From UBA4421 sp028228615 (GTDB taxonomy: Bacteria; Pseudomonadota; Gammaproteobacteria; Pseudomonadales; Azotimanducaceae): a stretch of 64,000 nucleotides of DNA. Below are positions 26,603-34,531 of this stretch, piece by piece. The DNA lies in the NCBI GenBank assembly GCA_028228615.1, contig JAOJBS010000010.1, positions 1 through 64,000 on the forward strand, in the 5' to 3' direction. How positions within the stretch are numbered: position 1 is the stretch's first letter; each line of letters opens with the position of its first letter. The position numbers were made by a program, and so were the translations under genes. A model generated the notes under the pieces. It was not told where the DNA came from. It saw only the letters and a program-made list of their open reading frames with translations, and did not search any database.

Positions 26603-26735
26603 TTCACAACCTCCCTAGACTTAACCTTGCACGACCCTAATGATCATTAAACCAACTGGGTCTCACTGATGCTAGGCTACTATCTAGTTCGATGCCAAGG
26701 GTAAAAATTGGCTGAGTTAATGCGGGAGAATCTGG

Positions 26736-27458
26736 GTGATCGCAGAAAAAGACATTACTGCTTTAATTTTGTGCGGCGGCGCAGCCACGCGCATGGGCGG
26801 TATAGATAAACCGCTACAAGTGACGAAGAAAGCCGGTCTTGTGTTGCCAATGCTAGACCACGTTATCGCAACCCTCCCCGCCAATGCTCCCCTAATTATC
26901 AGTGCCAACCGCAGCCTTGACGCCTACGCCCTGCGTGGGTCTGTAATTACCGACGGCGAGCAAAAAGGCTCTGGGCCATTGCTGGGCGTTTTAGCAGGCC
27001 TGCGCAACGCACAAACCGAATGGCTACTTGTATGTCCGGGAGATATGCCCTACCTAGAACAAGGCTGGCATGAGGCCATTCGCCAGTTTTCGGAAAAAGG
27101 CGCTGAAAAGAGTGCTGAAAAGAGCGCTGAACACACTGTGAGCAAAAGCGATAGCCACACAGACGATAAAGCTAAAGAGCATGTTAAAAAGCAAGGCACG
27201 GAGAGGGTCAAAGAGAGGAGCAAAGACAAGCATAGTGAGCCAGATAGCGTTGTCGTTCACGACGGCACGCGCCTACAACCCTTGCTATGCCTGATACGCA
27301 CGTCTCGCGCAGATGACTTGCAGGCTTATTTGCAGTCTGGAGAATTCAGTGTGCACAGGTGGCATGCTTCTCTTCGCAGCATCACTATTAGCTATAAAGA
27401 CACAGGACAATTTTTGAACATTAATACCTTTGCGGAATTACAAGAGAGCCGCGACTAG
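26736..27458 (+). CDS. mobA: molybdenum cofactor guanylyltransferase MobA, with a charged insertion
   Basis: A 240-residue nucleotidyltransferase: ALILCGGAATRMGGIDKPL is the GTP-binding loop with the signature Lys, LLVCPGDMPYLE the Mg-binding segment, and DGTRLQPLLCLIR the MobA-specific product loop. GTG 26736 is the likely start (GGGAG upstream). It transfers GMP to molybdopterin for DMSO-reductase family enzymes. Between the metal segment and the product loop, about residues 117-168, is a hydrophilic Lys/Glu/Ser-rich insertion made partly of repeated K-S-A-E units, which MobA proteins normally lack. It converges with the next gene at a 14-base gap. Confidence 0.85.
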   Translation: MIAEKDITALILCGGAATRMGGIDKPLQVTKKAGLVLPMLDHVIATLPANAPLIISANRSLDAYALRGSVITDGEQKGSGPLLGVLAGLRNAQTEWLLVCPGDMPYLEQGWHEAIRQFSEKGAEKSAEKSAEHTVSKSDSHTDDKAKEHVKKQGTERVKERSKDKHSEPDSVVVHDGTRLQPLLCLIRTSRADDLQAYLQSGEFSVHRWHASLRSITISYKDTGQFLNINTFAELQESRD

Positions 27459-27472
27459 GCAGCCTGCGCTAT

Positions 27473-27853
27473 TCAGCAGGTAGTAAGCGATGGATTAGGA
27501 AAGGTGTCTATGTATTCTTCACCGGCACGAGGCGCAACACAGTCAAAATCTTTTTCGATAAGAATTTGCAAACCATTTACACTAAGCGGCTGGTCGCCGC
27601 CAAGGCCCACGTCGGCGGACTGACTCCACTGCGCAGCAAGATCAGCGGGAACTTTAACGACCAACTGGTGCTGGCCCTGCTCTAGGGCCATACCAGCGCT
27701 CACGCTATCGCCCTCAACAGACATTACGTAGCGCATCACAGAGCCGTCCGGAAAAGACGTAGATTCGATAACACTGCGCCCCTCGCCAATCATCTGAGTC
27801 TCGCTCATCGTGAGCCGAAGTCGAAGACTGTCGCCGAGCATGCGCAATTTCAT
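27473..27853 (-). CDS. small conserved protein (DUF7009-like)
   Basis: A 126-residue cytoplasmic protein beginning MKLRMLGDSLRLRLTMSET and ending with DFDCVAPRAGEEYIDTFPNP. This pattern I recall from a small conserved family of unknown function, annotated DUF7009, sometimes near molybdenum cofactor genes. No catalytic motif is visible. It lies 9 bases after the bacterioferritin gene on the same strand and may be its operon partner. Confidence 0.65.
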   Translation of the reverse strand: MKLRMLGDSLRLRLTMSETQMIGEGRSVIESTSFPDGSVMRYVMSVEGDSVSAGMALEQGQHQLVVKVPADLAAQWSQSADVGLGGDQPLSVNGLQILIEKDFDCVAPRAGEEYIDTFPNPSLTTC

Positions 27854-27862
27854 CTCGTTATT

Positions 27863-28339
27863 TCACTCTGTACCGATTTGTGACTGGATATAGTTTTCTA
27901 TGCCGGTTTTTTCAATCAACCAAAGCTGTGTTTCTAGATAGTCCACATGCTCCTCCTCAGATTCCAGAATGTCTTTAAATAACTTTCGCGACACATAGTC
28001 GCCACAACGCTCACAGTGGGCAACCCCTTCGCGCAAATCTGGGAGCGCGATCATTTCCAGAGCGAGATCGCATTCCAGCATTTCTTTTACATTTTGTCCG
28101 ATCATCAGTTTGCCAAGTTCTTGAAGATTCGGCAGCCCTTCTAAAAACAGAATGCGTTCCATGAGCATGTCCGCATGCTTCATTTCATCAATAGATTCTC
28201 CCATCTCATACTTGGCTAAACGCTTTAGCCCCCAGTCATCGAGCATTTTGGAGTGCAGAAAATACTGGTTGATGGCAGTTAGCTCGTTTTTCAGAACCTT
28301 GTTAAGCAGAACTATTGTTTTTGGATCAAGAGTTTTCAT
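27863..28339 (-). CDS. bfr: bacterioferritin
   Basis: A 158-residue four-helix bundle of normal length. Ferroxidase di-iron ligands are all present: Glu19, Glu52, His55, Glu95, Glu128 and His131. Met53, the axial haem ligand between subunits, is also present. A Cys109-x-x-Cys112 pair sits in the loop before the fourth helix. It stores iron as ferric mineral in a 24-mer. It is divergent from bfd, whose product reduces the mineral for release, with Fur-like boxes between them. Confidence 0.95.
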   Translation of the reverse strand: MKTLDPKTIVLLNKVLKNELTAINQYFLHSKMLDDWGLKRLAKYEMGESIDEMKHADMLMERILFLEGLPNLQELGKLMIGQNVKEMLECDLALEMIALPDLREGVAHCERCGDYVSRKLFKDILESEEEHVDYLETQLWLIEKTGIENYIQSQIGTE

Positions 28340-28424
28340 TTCTCAAGTCTCGTATTTGGATGAGCGGCCAGAATGCATCAAGCCATCCGCAAAAGCAACA
28401 AAATACCCGCTAAGTTATTGATTT

Positions 28425-28440
28425 ATAACGATAATCAATC
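28425..28440. promoter_or_regulatory. candidate Fur box 1 (bfr side)
   Basis: ATAACGATAATCAATC resembles the centre of the Fur consensus GATAATGATAATCATTATC. It sits 86 bases upstream of bfr and about 100 upstream of bfd, so it could serve either gene. Iron-dependent control is expected for this pair but is inferred from similarity only. Confidence 0.5.
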
Positions 28441-28493
28441 GCATTGGCGAAAGTTTCTTATGTAGCAATAAGATCACTATTAAAAAACGTATT

Positions 28494-28512
28494 GCAAACG
28501 AGAATGATTACC
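28494..28512. promoter_or_regulatory. candidate Fur box 2 (bfd side)
   Basis: The 19-mer GCAAACGAGAATGATTACC matches the Fur consensus at the GAATGATTA core. It lies 29 bases before the bfd start, where bound Fur would block the promoter when iron is plentiful. Confidence 0.55.
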
Positions 28513-28540
28513 ACTTAGAATAGCATCTTGAGTTCAGCCA

Positions 28541-28783
28541 ATGGATTTTTTTATGTTCGTGTGCATTTGCAACGCAGTCTCAGATCAACAAATAGCCGAT
28601 GCGGTTAAAGCTGGCGCACGTGATATTGAAGACGTTCAAGAGATTTTGATGGTCAGCACCGCTTGCGGCACATGCAGACAAACTGCTGAAGCGGTCATCG
28701 CCAACACGCTTTTGGAGACCGCTGCAGGACGCAGCAGACCAATGCATGCCAATGACATTGCAAACTTAGTTTACGCCGCTTAA
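28541..28783 (+). CDS. bfd: bacterioferritin-associated ferredoxin
   Basis: An 80-residue BFD-like [2Fe-2S] protein with the four ligands Cys8, Cys10, Cys42 and Cys45 (VCICNAV and TACGTCR). Known Bfd binds bacterioferritin at the haem and passes electrons to release stored iron. Two ATGs are possible: 28541, or 28553, which gives MFVCICNAV as in most relatives; neither has a strong ribosome binding site. Confidence 0.92.
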   Translation: MDFFMFVCICNAVSDQQIADAVKAGARDIEDVQEILMVSTACGTCRQTAEAVIANTLLETAAGRSRPMHANDIANLVYAA

Positions 28784-28857
28784 AGCAACCCCTGCCCTAA
28801 TCCCACTAAGGCCTCACTTCAGCCAATACGTACAACCTGAGCAAAAATCTGCTTATT

Positions 28858-28888
28858 TAGGCACAGCGCCCTAGCCACTCAGTGCCTA
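28858..28888. terminator. stem-loop between converging bfd and MaoC genes
   Basis: TAGGCAC (28858-28864) pairs with GTGCCTA (28882-28888) around a 17-base loop. The right arm is followed by TAAATAA rather than T-rich sequence, so it is at best a weak terminator on the plus strand. Confidence 0.35.
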
Positions 28889-28942
28889 TAAATAATGAAA
28901 ACCCTTGAGGCGATGACACTCGACTCTGCCTGGGTTGCCTGT

Positions 28943-29461
28943 TTAGTACTCAATCTGATCATCCACTGCATGGCCGGTTTCGGGAATCAGCATAGAACGC
29001 TCAAAACTGATGATCTGATTGCCATGTTGGTTTTTACCAACCGTTTCTACTGTGACAATGCCCTGATGCGGCCTGCTACCGGACAGACGTTTCCTCAAAA
29101 CCTTGGATTCCGCATAAATCGTATCGCCAATAAATACCGGCCCCGTTAAACGCACTTTATCCCACCCCAGATTTGCGATGGTTTTTTGCGAGATGTCTGA
29201 AACACTCATACCAGTAACGATGGAAATAGTAAGACAGGAATTCACCAACACTTGGCCGAATTCAGTTTTTTCACCATAGGCCTTATCAAAATGCAGTGGG
29301 TGTTGGTTCATGGTAAGCAGAGTAAACCAAGTGTTGTCCGACTCGGTTATGCTGCGGCCAGGCCGGTGCTCATAGACATCACCCACGACAAAATCCTCTA
29401 AGTACCTGCCATAGGACTCTCGGTACCGTTGTTCTCCCACTTGTTTCGCTTTAGCAACCAC
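28943..29461 (-). CDS. MaoC-family (R)-hydratase/dehydratase
   Basis: A hotdog-fold protein of about 172 residues. The hydratase motif is visible as ESDNTWFTLLTMNQHPLHFD, with catalytic Asp and His, followed by VNSCLTISIVTGMSVSD and VRLTGPVFIGDTIYAES. The start GTG 29461 (MVAKAKQVGEQRY) is set by AAAGGAGA about 6 bases upstream. Relatives hydrate enoyl-CoA or mesaconyl-type CoA esters. It diverges from the selenoprotein gene. Confidence 0.87.
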   Translation of the reverse strand: MVAKAKQVGEQRYRESYGRYLEDFVVGDVYEHRPGRSITESDNTWFTLLTMNQHPLHFDKAYGEKTEFGQVLVNSCLTISIVTGMSVSDISQKTIANLGWDKVRLTGPVFIGDTIYAESKVLRKRLSGSRPHQGIVTVETVGKNQHGNQIISFERSMLIPETGHAVDDQIEY

Positions 29462-29625
29462 GCACTTTCTCCTTTTTACGTTCTCAGCAGTCTGCCGCAT
29501 CTGCTGCTGGCGTTAAAGCTATAGCGACGAGCCAAGATTAAATTTCCCGCCACCACGCCACTCACCTCGCCTCTGAAGAATTATTGTTTATTGCTCACAC
29601 GCGTCACTTCTATTAACGTGCATAC

Positions 29626-30549
29626 ATGAATAAAACCGAGCCAATTGATTATATAGCACGTACTAAAGCCCAATATGCTGCCTTGGATTACCCAGCGTAT
29701 AGGTGGGTTGAGAACACTGACGCCGTGCCTTGGAGCTCGCTAAAGAAGCCTTTGAGTCAATGCAAAGTGGCCCTGATTTGCTCTGGCGGTATTTATAAAA
29801 AAGGGCAAATTGCCTTTCACTATGAAGACGACATCAGTTTTCGCATCATTGCATCTGATACCGCGCAAAGCGACTTGAGAATCACCCACTTTGCCTACGA
29901 CATGACCTCGGCGCGCAATGATCCGAATGTAGTGTTTCCAACTCAGGGGCTGAAGGCATTGGCTGATGAGGGCGCAATTGGCGAGCTTGCGACAGACGCC
30001 TATACGTTTATGGGAGGGATCTACTCCAGCCGCAAAGTCAGCAGCCAACTGGCCCCAGAACTCGCTAATCGAGTCATTAAAGACGAGGTAGATGTTGTTG
30101 TCCTTGTACCGGTCTGACCCGTGTGCCATCAGTCCGTGGGACTGATTGCTAGACACCTCGAAAACCTTGGCATCTCAACCGTTACGTTGAGCAGTGCACG
30201 TTCAATCACTCAATCTGTAAATCCACCGCGAGCTGTGTATTTAGATTATCCGCTAGGCCAAACTGCTGGCCGTGAAGGTGATTTAGCTGAACAGAAGTAC
30301 GTTATGCAGCAAGCCCTTTTGGCGGTGCAAGAGATGACTGAACCTGGCTCAATCAAAGATCTAGCGTTGCGCTGGGCTGAAGATGATTCATGGAAAGACG
30401 GCGTAATGCGCCCCAAAACCCCGGGCAACTCAGACTCTGGAGATGACCGCTTGGGTCGCGAACCTACACCCCAGTATCAGTACCCTGAGGATGCAGACGT
30501 TGCCGACCCCAATTGTTCCAGCTGTGTATTCTTGAACCCAGGCAGCTAA
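29626..30549 (+). CDS. GrdB/PrdB-family selenoprotein with an in-frame TGA read as selenocysteine
   Basis: One continuous frame of 307 codons, with a single TGA at codon 164 (30115-30117). Upstream sequence (CKVALICSGGIY, DISFRII, FPTQGLKALADEGAIGELA, YTFMGGIY) and downstream sequence (CHQSVGLIARHLENLGISTV, PPRAVYLDYPLGQTAGREGD) together match the PrdB/GrdB fold of D-proline and glycine reductases. In those enzymes the selenocysteine lies after a run like AVLLTAG and before GTCH. Here the context is VVVLVPV-U-PVC, a UxxC motif (Sec164, Cys167). A SECIS-like hairpin follows at the right distance. The C-terminal 75 residues extend beyond PrdB and end with Cys297-x-x-Cys300. No PrdA or GrdA/C partner is nearby, so the reaction is unknown; a selenol/thiol reductase is a fair inference. 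No selA, selB or selD in the window. Confidence 0.85.
30125..30149 (+). promoter_or_regulatory. SECIS-like hairpin for selenocysteine insertion
   Basis: Arms ATCAGTCC (30128-30135) and GGACTGAT (30139-30146) are perfectly paired around the loop GTG (30136-30138). Two more pairs (G30125-C30149, C30126-G30148) follow across one mismatch. The loop begins 18 nt after the TGA. Bacterial SECIS elements place a small apical loop with a G in its first positions roughly 16-37 nt after the codon, and SelB recognises G-U in the loop. All three hold here, while the same bases encode conserved residues. Confidence 0.82.
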
Positions 30550-30585
30550 CATCAAGTAGCCGCCAGCCTCTAAACAAAAGTTGGC

Positions 30586-31509
30586 TTAGACTTTGCCCTG
30601 CTCGCTGTTTAACGGGTCTGACGACTCTGACGAACCGGTTAAATCGCTCCAAGAAACCTGCGAAATCACCATACCGCATAGCATCAATGCGCAACCGAAA
30701 AGCTCTCGTTGGGAGAGCACCTCGTCAAGCAACAACGCCCCGCCAACGGCACCGAATACAGCCTCCAAGCTAAGAATAATCGCCGCATGAGAAGGCTTGG
30801 CATTTTTCTGCGCAATGACCTGCAAGGTATAGGCAACGCCAACCGTAATTATACCAGCGTAAACAAGCACACCCGACGCGCCGACTACCGCGTCAACAGT
30901 TGTCACCTCTAGTAATGCAGATACGCAAAGCGCCAAAACGGCGCAAATAAGAAACTGCCCAAATGCCAAAAGCAGCGCTGGCGCACGCTTTATAAAGTGA
31001 TCAATTGCCATTATGTGAGCGGCCCAAAATACTGCACCCAGCAATTGCAGGCCGTCGCCGTAACCCATACTCAGGCCATCTTTTACACTCAGTAGATACA
31101 ATCCTACTGCTGCCAAAAAACAACCTAACCATGTGTTCAAGCCAGTTTGATATTTTAGAATCAAACCCAAAATCGGCACGATCACCATGTAAGTGCCGGT
31201 AATAAAACCCGCATTAGATGCAGTGGTATATAACAATCCCACTTGCTGTAGTGAACCTGCGGTAAAAAGTATAACGCCAAGCACACCACTGCCTAACCAC
31301 AGAGAACGGCTATCGGATACATCGAAGGGTGTCCGCTTGTGCATAAAATAAATCACGGGGATCAGGCTGGCTGCGCCCAATAAAAAGCGCAGGCCAATAA
31401 AGGCGTAAGGCCCTAAATAACTCATACCCATCACTTGAGCGACAAATCCAAAGCCCCAAATCCCTGCGGTTATTAGAAGCAATAAATTTGCGATGGCACC
31501 TTTGCTCAT
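30586..31509 (-). CDS. EamA/DMT-family transporter
   Basis: A membrane protein of about 307 residues with ten hydrophobic spans in two EamA repeats: LLLLITAGIWGFGFVAQVMG at the start of repeat one, and ALCVSALLEVTTVDAVVGAS to LSLEAVFGAVGGALLLDE in repeat two. The SLEAVFGA(V)GGALLLDE stretch is the repeat-two signature. I use ATG 31509 rather than TTG 31521. Drug/metabolite exporters of this type often export amino acids or metabolites. It converges with the selenoprotein gene; no functional link is visible. Confidence 0.9.
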   Translation of the reverse strand: MSKGAIANLLLLITAGIWGFGFVAQVMGMSYLGPYAFIGLRFLLGAASLIPVIYFMHKRTPFDVSDSRSLWLGSGVLGVILFTAGSLQQVGLLYTTASNAGFITGTYMVIVPILGLILKYQTGLNTWLGCFLAAVGLYLLSVKDGLSMGYGDGLQLLGAVFWAAHIMAIDHFIKRAPALLLAFGQFLICAVLALCVSALLEVTTVDAVVGASGVLVYAGIITVGVAYTLQVIAQKNAKPSHAAIILSLEAVFGAVGGALLLDEVLSQRELFGCALMLCGMVISQVSWSDLTGSSESSDPLNSEQGKV

Positions 31510-31593
31510 AACCAAATCCAATAATTTATAAATGAATAGCCGTCCACTGGGCGGTGTTAGCGACCAGTGATGTTCAACAAAGAATTAGCAACA

Positions 31594-32499
31594 TTAGCTG
31601 ATGCGGCGGGTATGGCCGGTTGTTTGCCAGTCTGCTCGGGGCGACTCACATTCGCCAGACGCGAAATGTACAGATATTGCACGCCTAAATCCCGTACTTT
31701 TATTGCGCCCTGAACCATGGACTAGCAAGGGGTGAAATAACAACGTATCTCCCGGCTGCATTGCCACATGCTGGCGCTGGCTTTGGTCCACATCCGAGGT
31801 GCCAAAGAAGCCACTATTGAGGAACTGCCAATCTGGCATGTCATGGGACAGCAAACCATTGCGATGGGAACCGGGTATCACACACAAGCAACCCGATTCT
31901 CGAGTTGCGGGCAAAATTGCTGTCCACGCGGCAACAATTTTGTTCTCTGGACGTAATTTGAAATAGCGTAAGTCTTGATGCAGAGGGTGTCGCCCATCAA
32001 CTTGCGGCGGCTTATTAAACACATTGCTGGTGAGCGTATAGACAGAGGGACCAATGATACTTTGAATCGCGCTGATCAATTCTGGGTGTTTGGCATAATC
32101 AAACAACATCGGATCGTCTTCCAAACAAAATAACTTATTCACGCCATGTAGCTTGGTTTCAGGCGCTACAGCGCCCTTCACAACCATAACGTCGCGCATC
32201 ACTTTCATGGCGCCAGATAGGGGCGTCTGCCCTTCTACAATGGATAGAAAACGCTGGTTGTAGCTATCTAGTGAGGCGGGATCTATAAGTTTGGGCAACA
32301 ACAAATAGCCCTCAGATGCGTATTGCTGCAATTGTTGTTCGGTTAAATCCACTTCTCTCCCCCACCCTTTTGGTTCCCAAGCAACTGTGTTGCCAGCCTC
32401 TCGTGACCCATAGTAGGTCAACAGAACCTGCTTGTAGAGGAAGAATTTATCTCCAACGATACAACGTAAATTGCCTTTGATAGAACGATGATGAGTCAC
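31594..32499 (-). CDS. phytanoyl-CoA dioxygenase (PhyH) family protein
   Basis: A 301-residue Fe(II)/2-oxoglutarate oxygenase. The metal triad is visible as His-x-Asp in RHPLHQDLRYF and the distal His in FHPLLVHGSGRNKS, and the 2-oxoglutarate Arg follows in GFRRAISVHF. YLLLPKLIDPASLDSYNQ near residue 66 is the usual domain start. The first 45 residues have no clear counterpart, so the true start may be downstream. It would hydroxylate a small molecule or lipid; substrate unknown. Confidence 0.85.
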   Translation of the reverse strand: MTHHRSIKGNLRCIVGDKFFLYKQVLLTYYGSREAGNTVAWEPKGWGREVDLTEQQLQQYASEGYLLLPKLIDPASLDSYNQRFLSIVEGQTPLSGAMKVMRDVMVVKGAVAPETKLHGVNKLFCLEDDPMLFDYAKHPELISAIQSIIGPSVYTLTSNVFNKPPQVDGRHPLHQDLRYFKLRPENKIVAAWTAILPATRESGCLCVIPGSHRNGLLSHDMPDWQFLNSGFFGTSDVDQSQRQHVAMQPGDTLLFHPLLVHGSGRNKSTGFRRAISVHFASGECESPRADWQTTGHTRRIS

Positions 32500-32573
32500 A
32501 TGGCAAGGGAAAGAGACGTGAATGCGCGGAGAAGCAGTCGGAGAAAGGGTGGATGAGAGAGGACGAGATAGGT

Positions 32574-32599
32574 CGAGAAAAGACGAAGAGAAAAGACGA
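32574..32599. repeat. 13-bp direct repeat in purine-rich spacer
   Basis: CGAGAAAAGACGA (32574-32586) is followed directly by AGAGAAAAGACGA. The surrounding 32520-32610 is almost all G and A on the plus strand. It lies upstream of the PhyH gene, with no coding sense. Confidence 0.6.
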
Positions 32600-32613
32600 C
32601 GAGAACAACCGAC

Positions 32614-32659
32614 AAACTGACTAGGCAGACCTTGCTGAAGGATTAGACCTAGCCAGTTT
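32614..32659 (-). terminator. terminator of the nqr operon
   Basis: AAACTGACTAGG (32614-32625) and CCTAGCCAGTTT (32648-32659) form a 12-pair stem with one mismatch that becomes a G-U pair in the leftward transcript. The loop is 22 bases and a TTTG tail follows. It begins 19 bases after the nqrF stop. Confidence 0.7.
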
Positions 32660-32678
32660 TAACGCGAATAACTAAAAG

Positions 32679-33911
32679 TTAGCCACCAAAATCATCGAAA
32701 GCGATATTTTCAGGCTCTACCCCTAGGTCCTCAAGCATATTCTGCACTGCTTGGGCCATCATTGGCGGTCCACACATATAGAACTCGCAATCTTCGGGAT
32801 TCGGGTGATCTTTCAGATAGTTCTCAAACACCACGTTGTGAATGAAGCCCGTGTAGCCGTCCCAATTGTCCTCTTCCAACGGGTCGGAAAGTGCAATGTG
32901 CCATTTGAAGTTGTCGTTATCAGCTGCAAGCTGGTCGAACTCGTCCTTATAGAACATTTCTTTTAGAGAGCGCGCACCGTACCAATAGCTCATTTTGGTG
33001 GTGGCACCCTTGCGCTTTAGTTCATCAAAAATGTGTGATCTGAGTGGTGCCATACCCGCACCGCCGCCAATCCAAATCTTCTCAGCAGGTGTATCTTTAA
33101 CGAAAAAGTCTCCGTAGGGACCAAACACCGTTATCTTGTCACCCTCTTTGAGGTTCGCAACATAAGAGGTCATTGCCCCAGGAGGCAGATGATCCATTCT
33201 CGGCGGAGGTGGAGAAACGCGGATGTTAAACTTGAGGATGCCCCGCTCTTCAGGATAGTTGGCCATAGAATACGCACGAATTGTGGGTTCCTTGACGTCT
33301 GACTTCAAATCCCAGAAATTGAACTTGTCCCAGTCTTCGCGATATTCCTCTTGAACATCAATACTGGACCACTCCATTTTGTACGGTGGCACTTCAAGCT
33401 GCACATAACCGCCCGCTCTAAACGCCACGTCCGCGCCTTCAGGCAGCTTTAAGTTCAGCTCTTTAATCATAGAAGCCACGTTAGGATTGGAGATAACCTC
33501 ACATTCCCAGCGCTGAACACCCAATGCATCATCGGGCACTTCAATTTTGAGGTCTTGCTTCACAGCAACCTGGCAAGACAAACGCCAGTCATCGCTGATT
33601 TCACCGCGATTGAAATGGCCTTCTTCGGTAGCCAATATGCTGCCGCCGCCTTCAGTCACTCTGCAACGGCATTGGGCACAAGTACCGCCGCCGCCACACG
33701 CACTGGCAAGGAAAATGCCCTTGTCTGCTAATGTGCTTAACAACTTGCCACCAGCCGGTACTTCTACCGACTTAGACGGATCGTCGTTGATCAAAATCGT
33801 TACATTGCCTGAACTCACTAACTGCGAGCGAGCAAACAAAATCATGCCTACTAATGCTAAAACCATAACGGTAAACATTAAGACACCAAGTAAGATCGTC
33901 GTATCCAGCAT
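32679..33911 (-). CDS. nqrF: Na+-translocating NADH:quinone reductase subunit F
   Basis: The 410-residue NADH-oxidising subunit. It has an N-terminal membrane anchor (LLGVLMFTVMVLALVGMILF), then a ferredoxin-like [2Fe-2S] domain with SACGGGGTCAQCRC plus a later Cys in LSCQVAV. The FAD domain shows the motif RAYSMANYP, the NADH-binding domain GGGAGMAPLRSHIFDE and CEFYMCGPPMM, and the typical C-terminus FDDFGG. Electrons enter the complex here. It is the last gene of the operon, 9 bases after nqrE; apbE and nqrM, often found next, are absent here. Confidence 0.97.
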   Translation of the reverse strand: MLDTTILLGVLMFTVMVLALVGMILFARSQLVSSGNVTILINDDPSKSVEVPAGGKLLSTLADKGIFLASACGGGGTCAQCRCRVTEGGGSILATEEGHFNRGEISDDWRLSCQVAVKQDLKIEVPDDALGVQRWECEVISNPNVASMIKELNLKLPEGADVAFRAGGYVQLEVPPYKMEWSSIDVQEEYREDWDKFNFWDLKSDVKEPTIRAYSMANYPEERGILKFNIRVSPPPPRMDHLPPGAMTSYVANLKEGDKITVFGPYGDFFVKDTPAEKIWIGGGAGMAPLRSHIFDELKRKGATTKMSYWYGARSLKEMFYKDEFDQLAADNDNFKWHIALSDPLEEDNWDGYTGFIHNVVFENYLKDHPNPEDCEFYMCGPPMMAQAVQNMLEDLGVEPENIAFDDFGG

Positions 33912-33920
33912 AACTAACTC

Positions 33921-34529
33921 CTAGATGTCGATGCCGCCGAAAGACATAAAGCACATGCTTATCAGCCCAACGGAAATGAAAGTAATTCCCAGTCCGCGCA
34001 AACCATCTGGCACGTCACTGTACTTCAACTTTTCTCTAACACCCGCTAAAGCGGTGATAGCCAAAGCCCAACCAACCCCTGCGCCTAAGCCAAATACTAC
34101 GCTTTCGCCGAAGGTTTGATCTTGGTCAATCATCATTAAAGACGCACCCAAAATAGCACAATTCACTGTAATTAAAGGCAAAAACACACCTAATGCGTTG
34201 TACAAAGCTGGGACATAACGGTCTAAAACCATTTCTAGAATCTGCACGATTGCGGCAATAACGCCGATGTATGAAATCAAGCCCAAGAAGCTTAAATCGA
34301 CATCTGGGAACCCTGCCCAAGCCAGCGCGCCATCGCGCAAAAGCAAATTAAAGATCAAGTTGTTGACCGGCACGGTAATGGCCAATACAGCTATTACTGC
34401 GATACCAAGCCCAAAGGCTGTAGAAATTTTCTTTGAGATAGCAATAAACGTACACATGCCCAAGAAAAACGCTAAGGCCATGTTTTCAACGAATACTGCC
34501 CGGACAAATATGCCTAAATAATGTTCCAT
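33921..34529 (-). CDS. nqrE: Na+-translocating NADH:quinone reductase subunit E
   Basis: A 202-residue membrane subunit with six spans. The start EHYLGIFVRAVFVENMALAFFLGMC and the segment LITVNCAILGASLM match NqrE. The Cys in GMCTF and VNCAIL correspond to those that, with NqrD, coordinate the intramembrane iron-sulfur centre. The ATG is two bases after the nqrD stop, so translation is coupled. Confidence 0.97.
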   Translation of the reverse strand: MEHYLGIFVRAVFVENMALAFFLGMCTFIAISKKISTAFGLGIAVIAVLAITVPVNNLIFNLLLRDGALAWAGFPDVDLSFLGLISYIGVIAAIVQILEMVLDRYVPALYNALGVFLPLITVNCAILGASLMMIDQDQTFGESVVFGLGAGVGWALAITALAGVREKLKYSDVPDGLRGLGITFISVGLISMCFMSFGGIDI

Positions 34530-34531
34530 GA

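Noticed and set aside
30121..30549. Separate gene starting at GTG 30121
   Set aside because: It is in the same frame as the upstream ORF, separated only by the TGA and one codon, has no ribosome binding site, and begins in mid-domain. Recoding explains it better.
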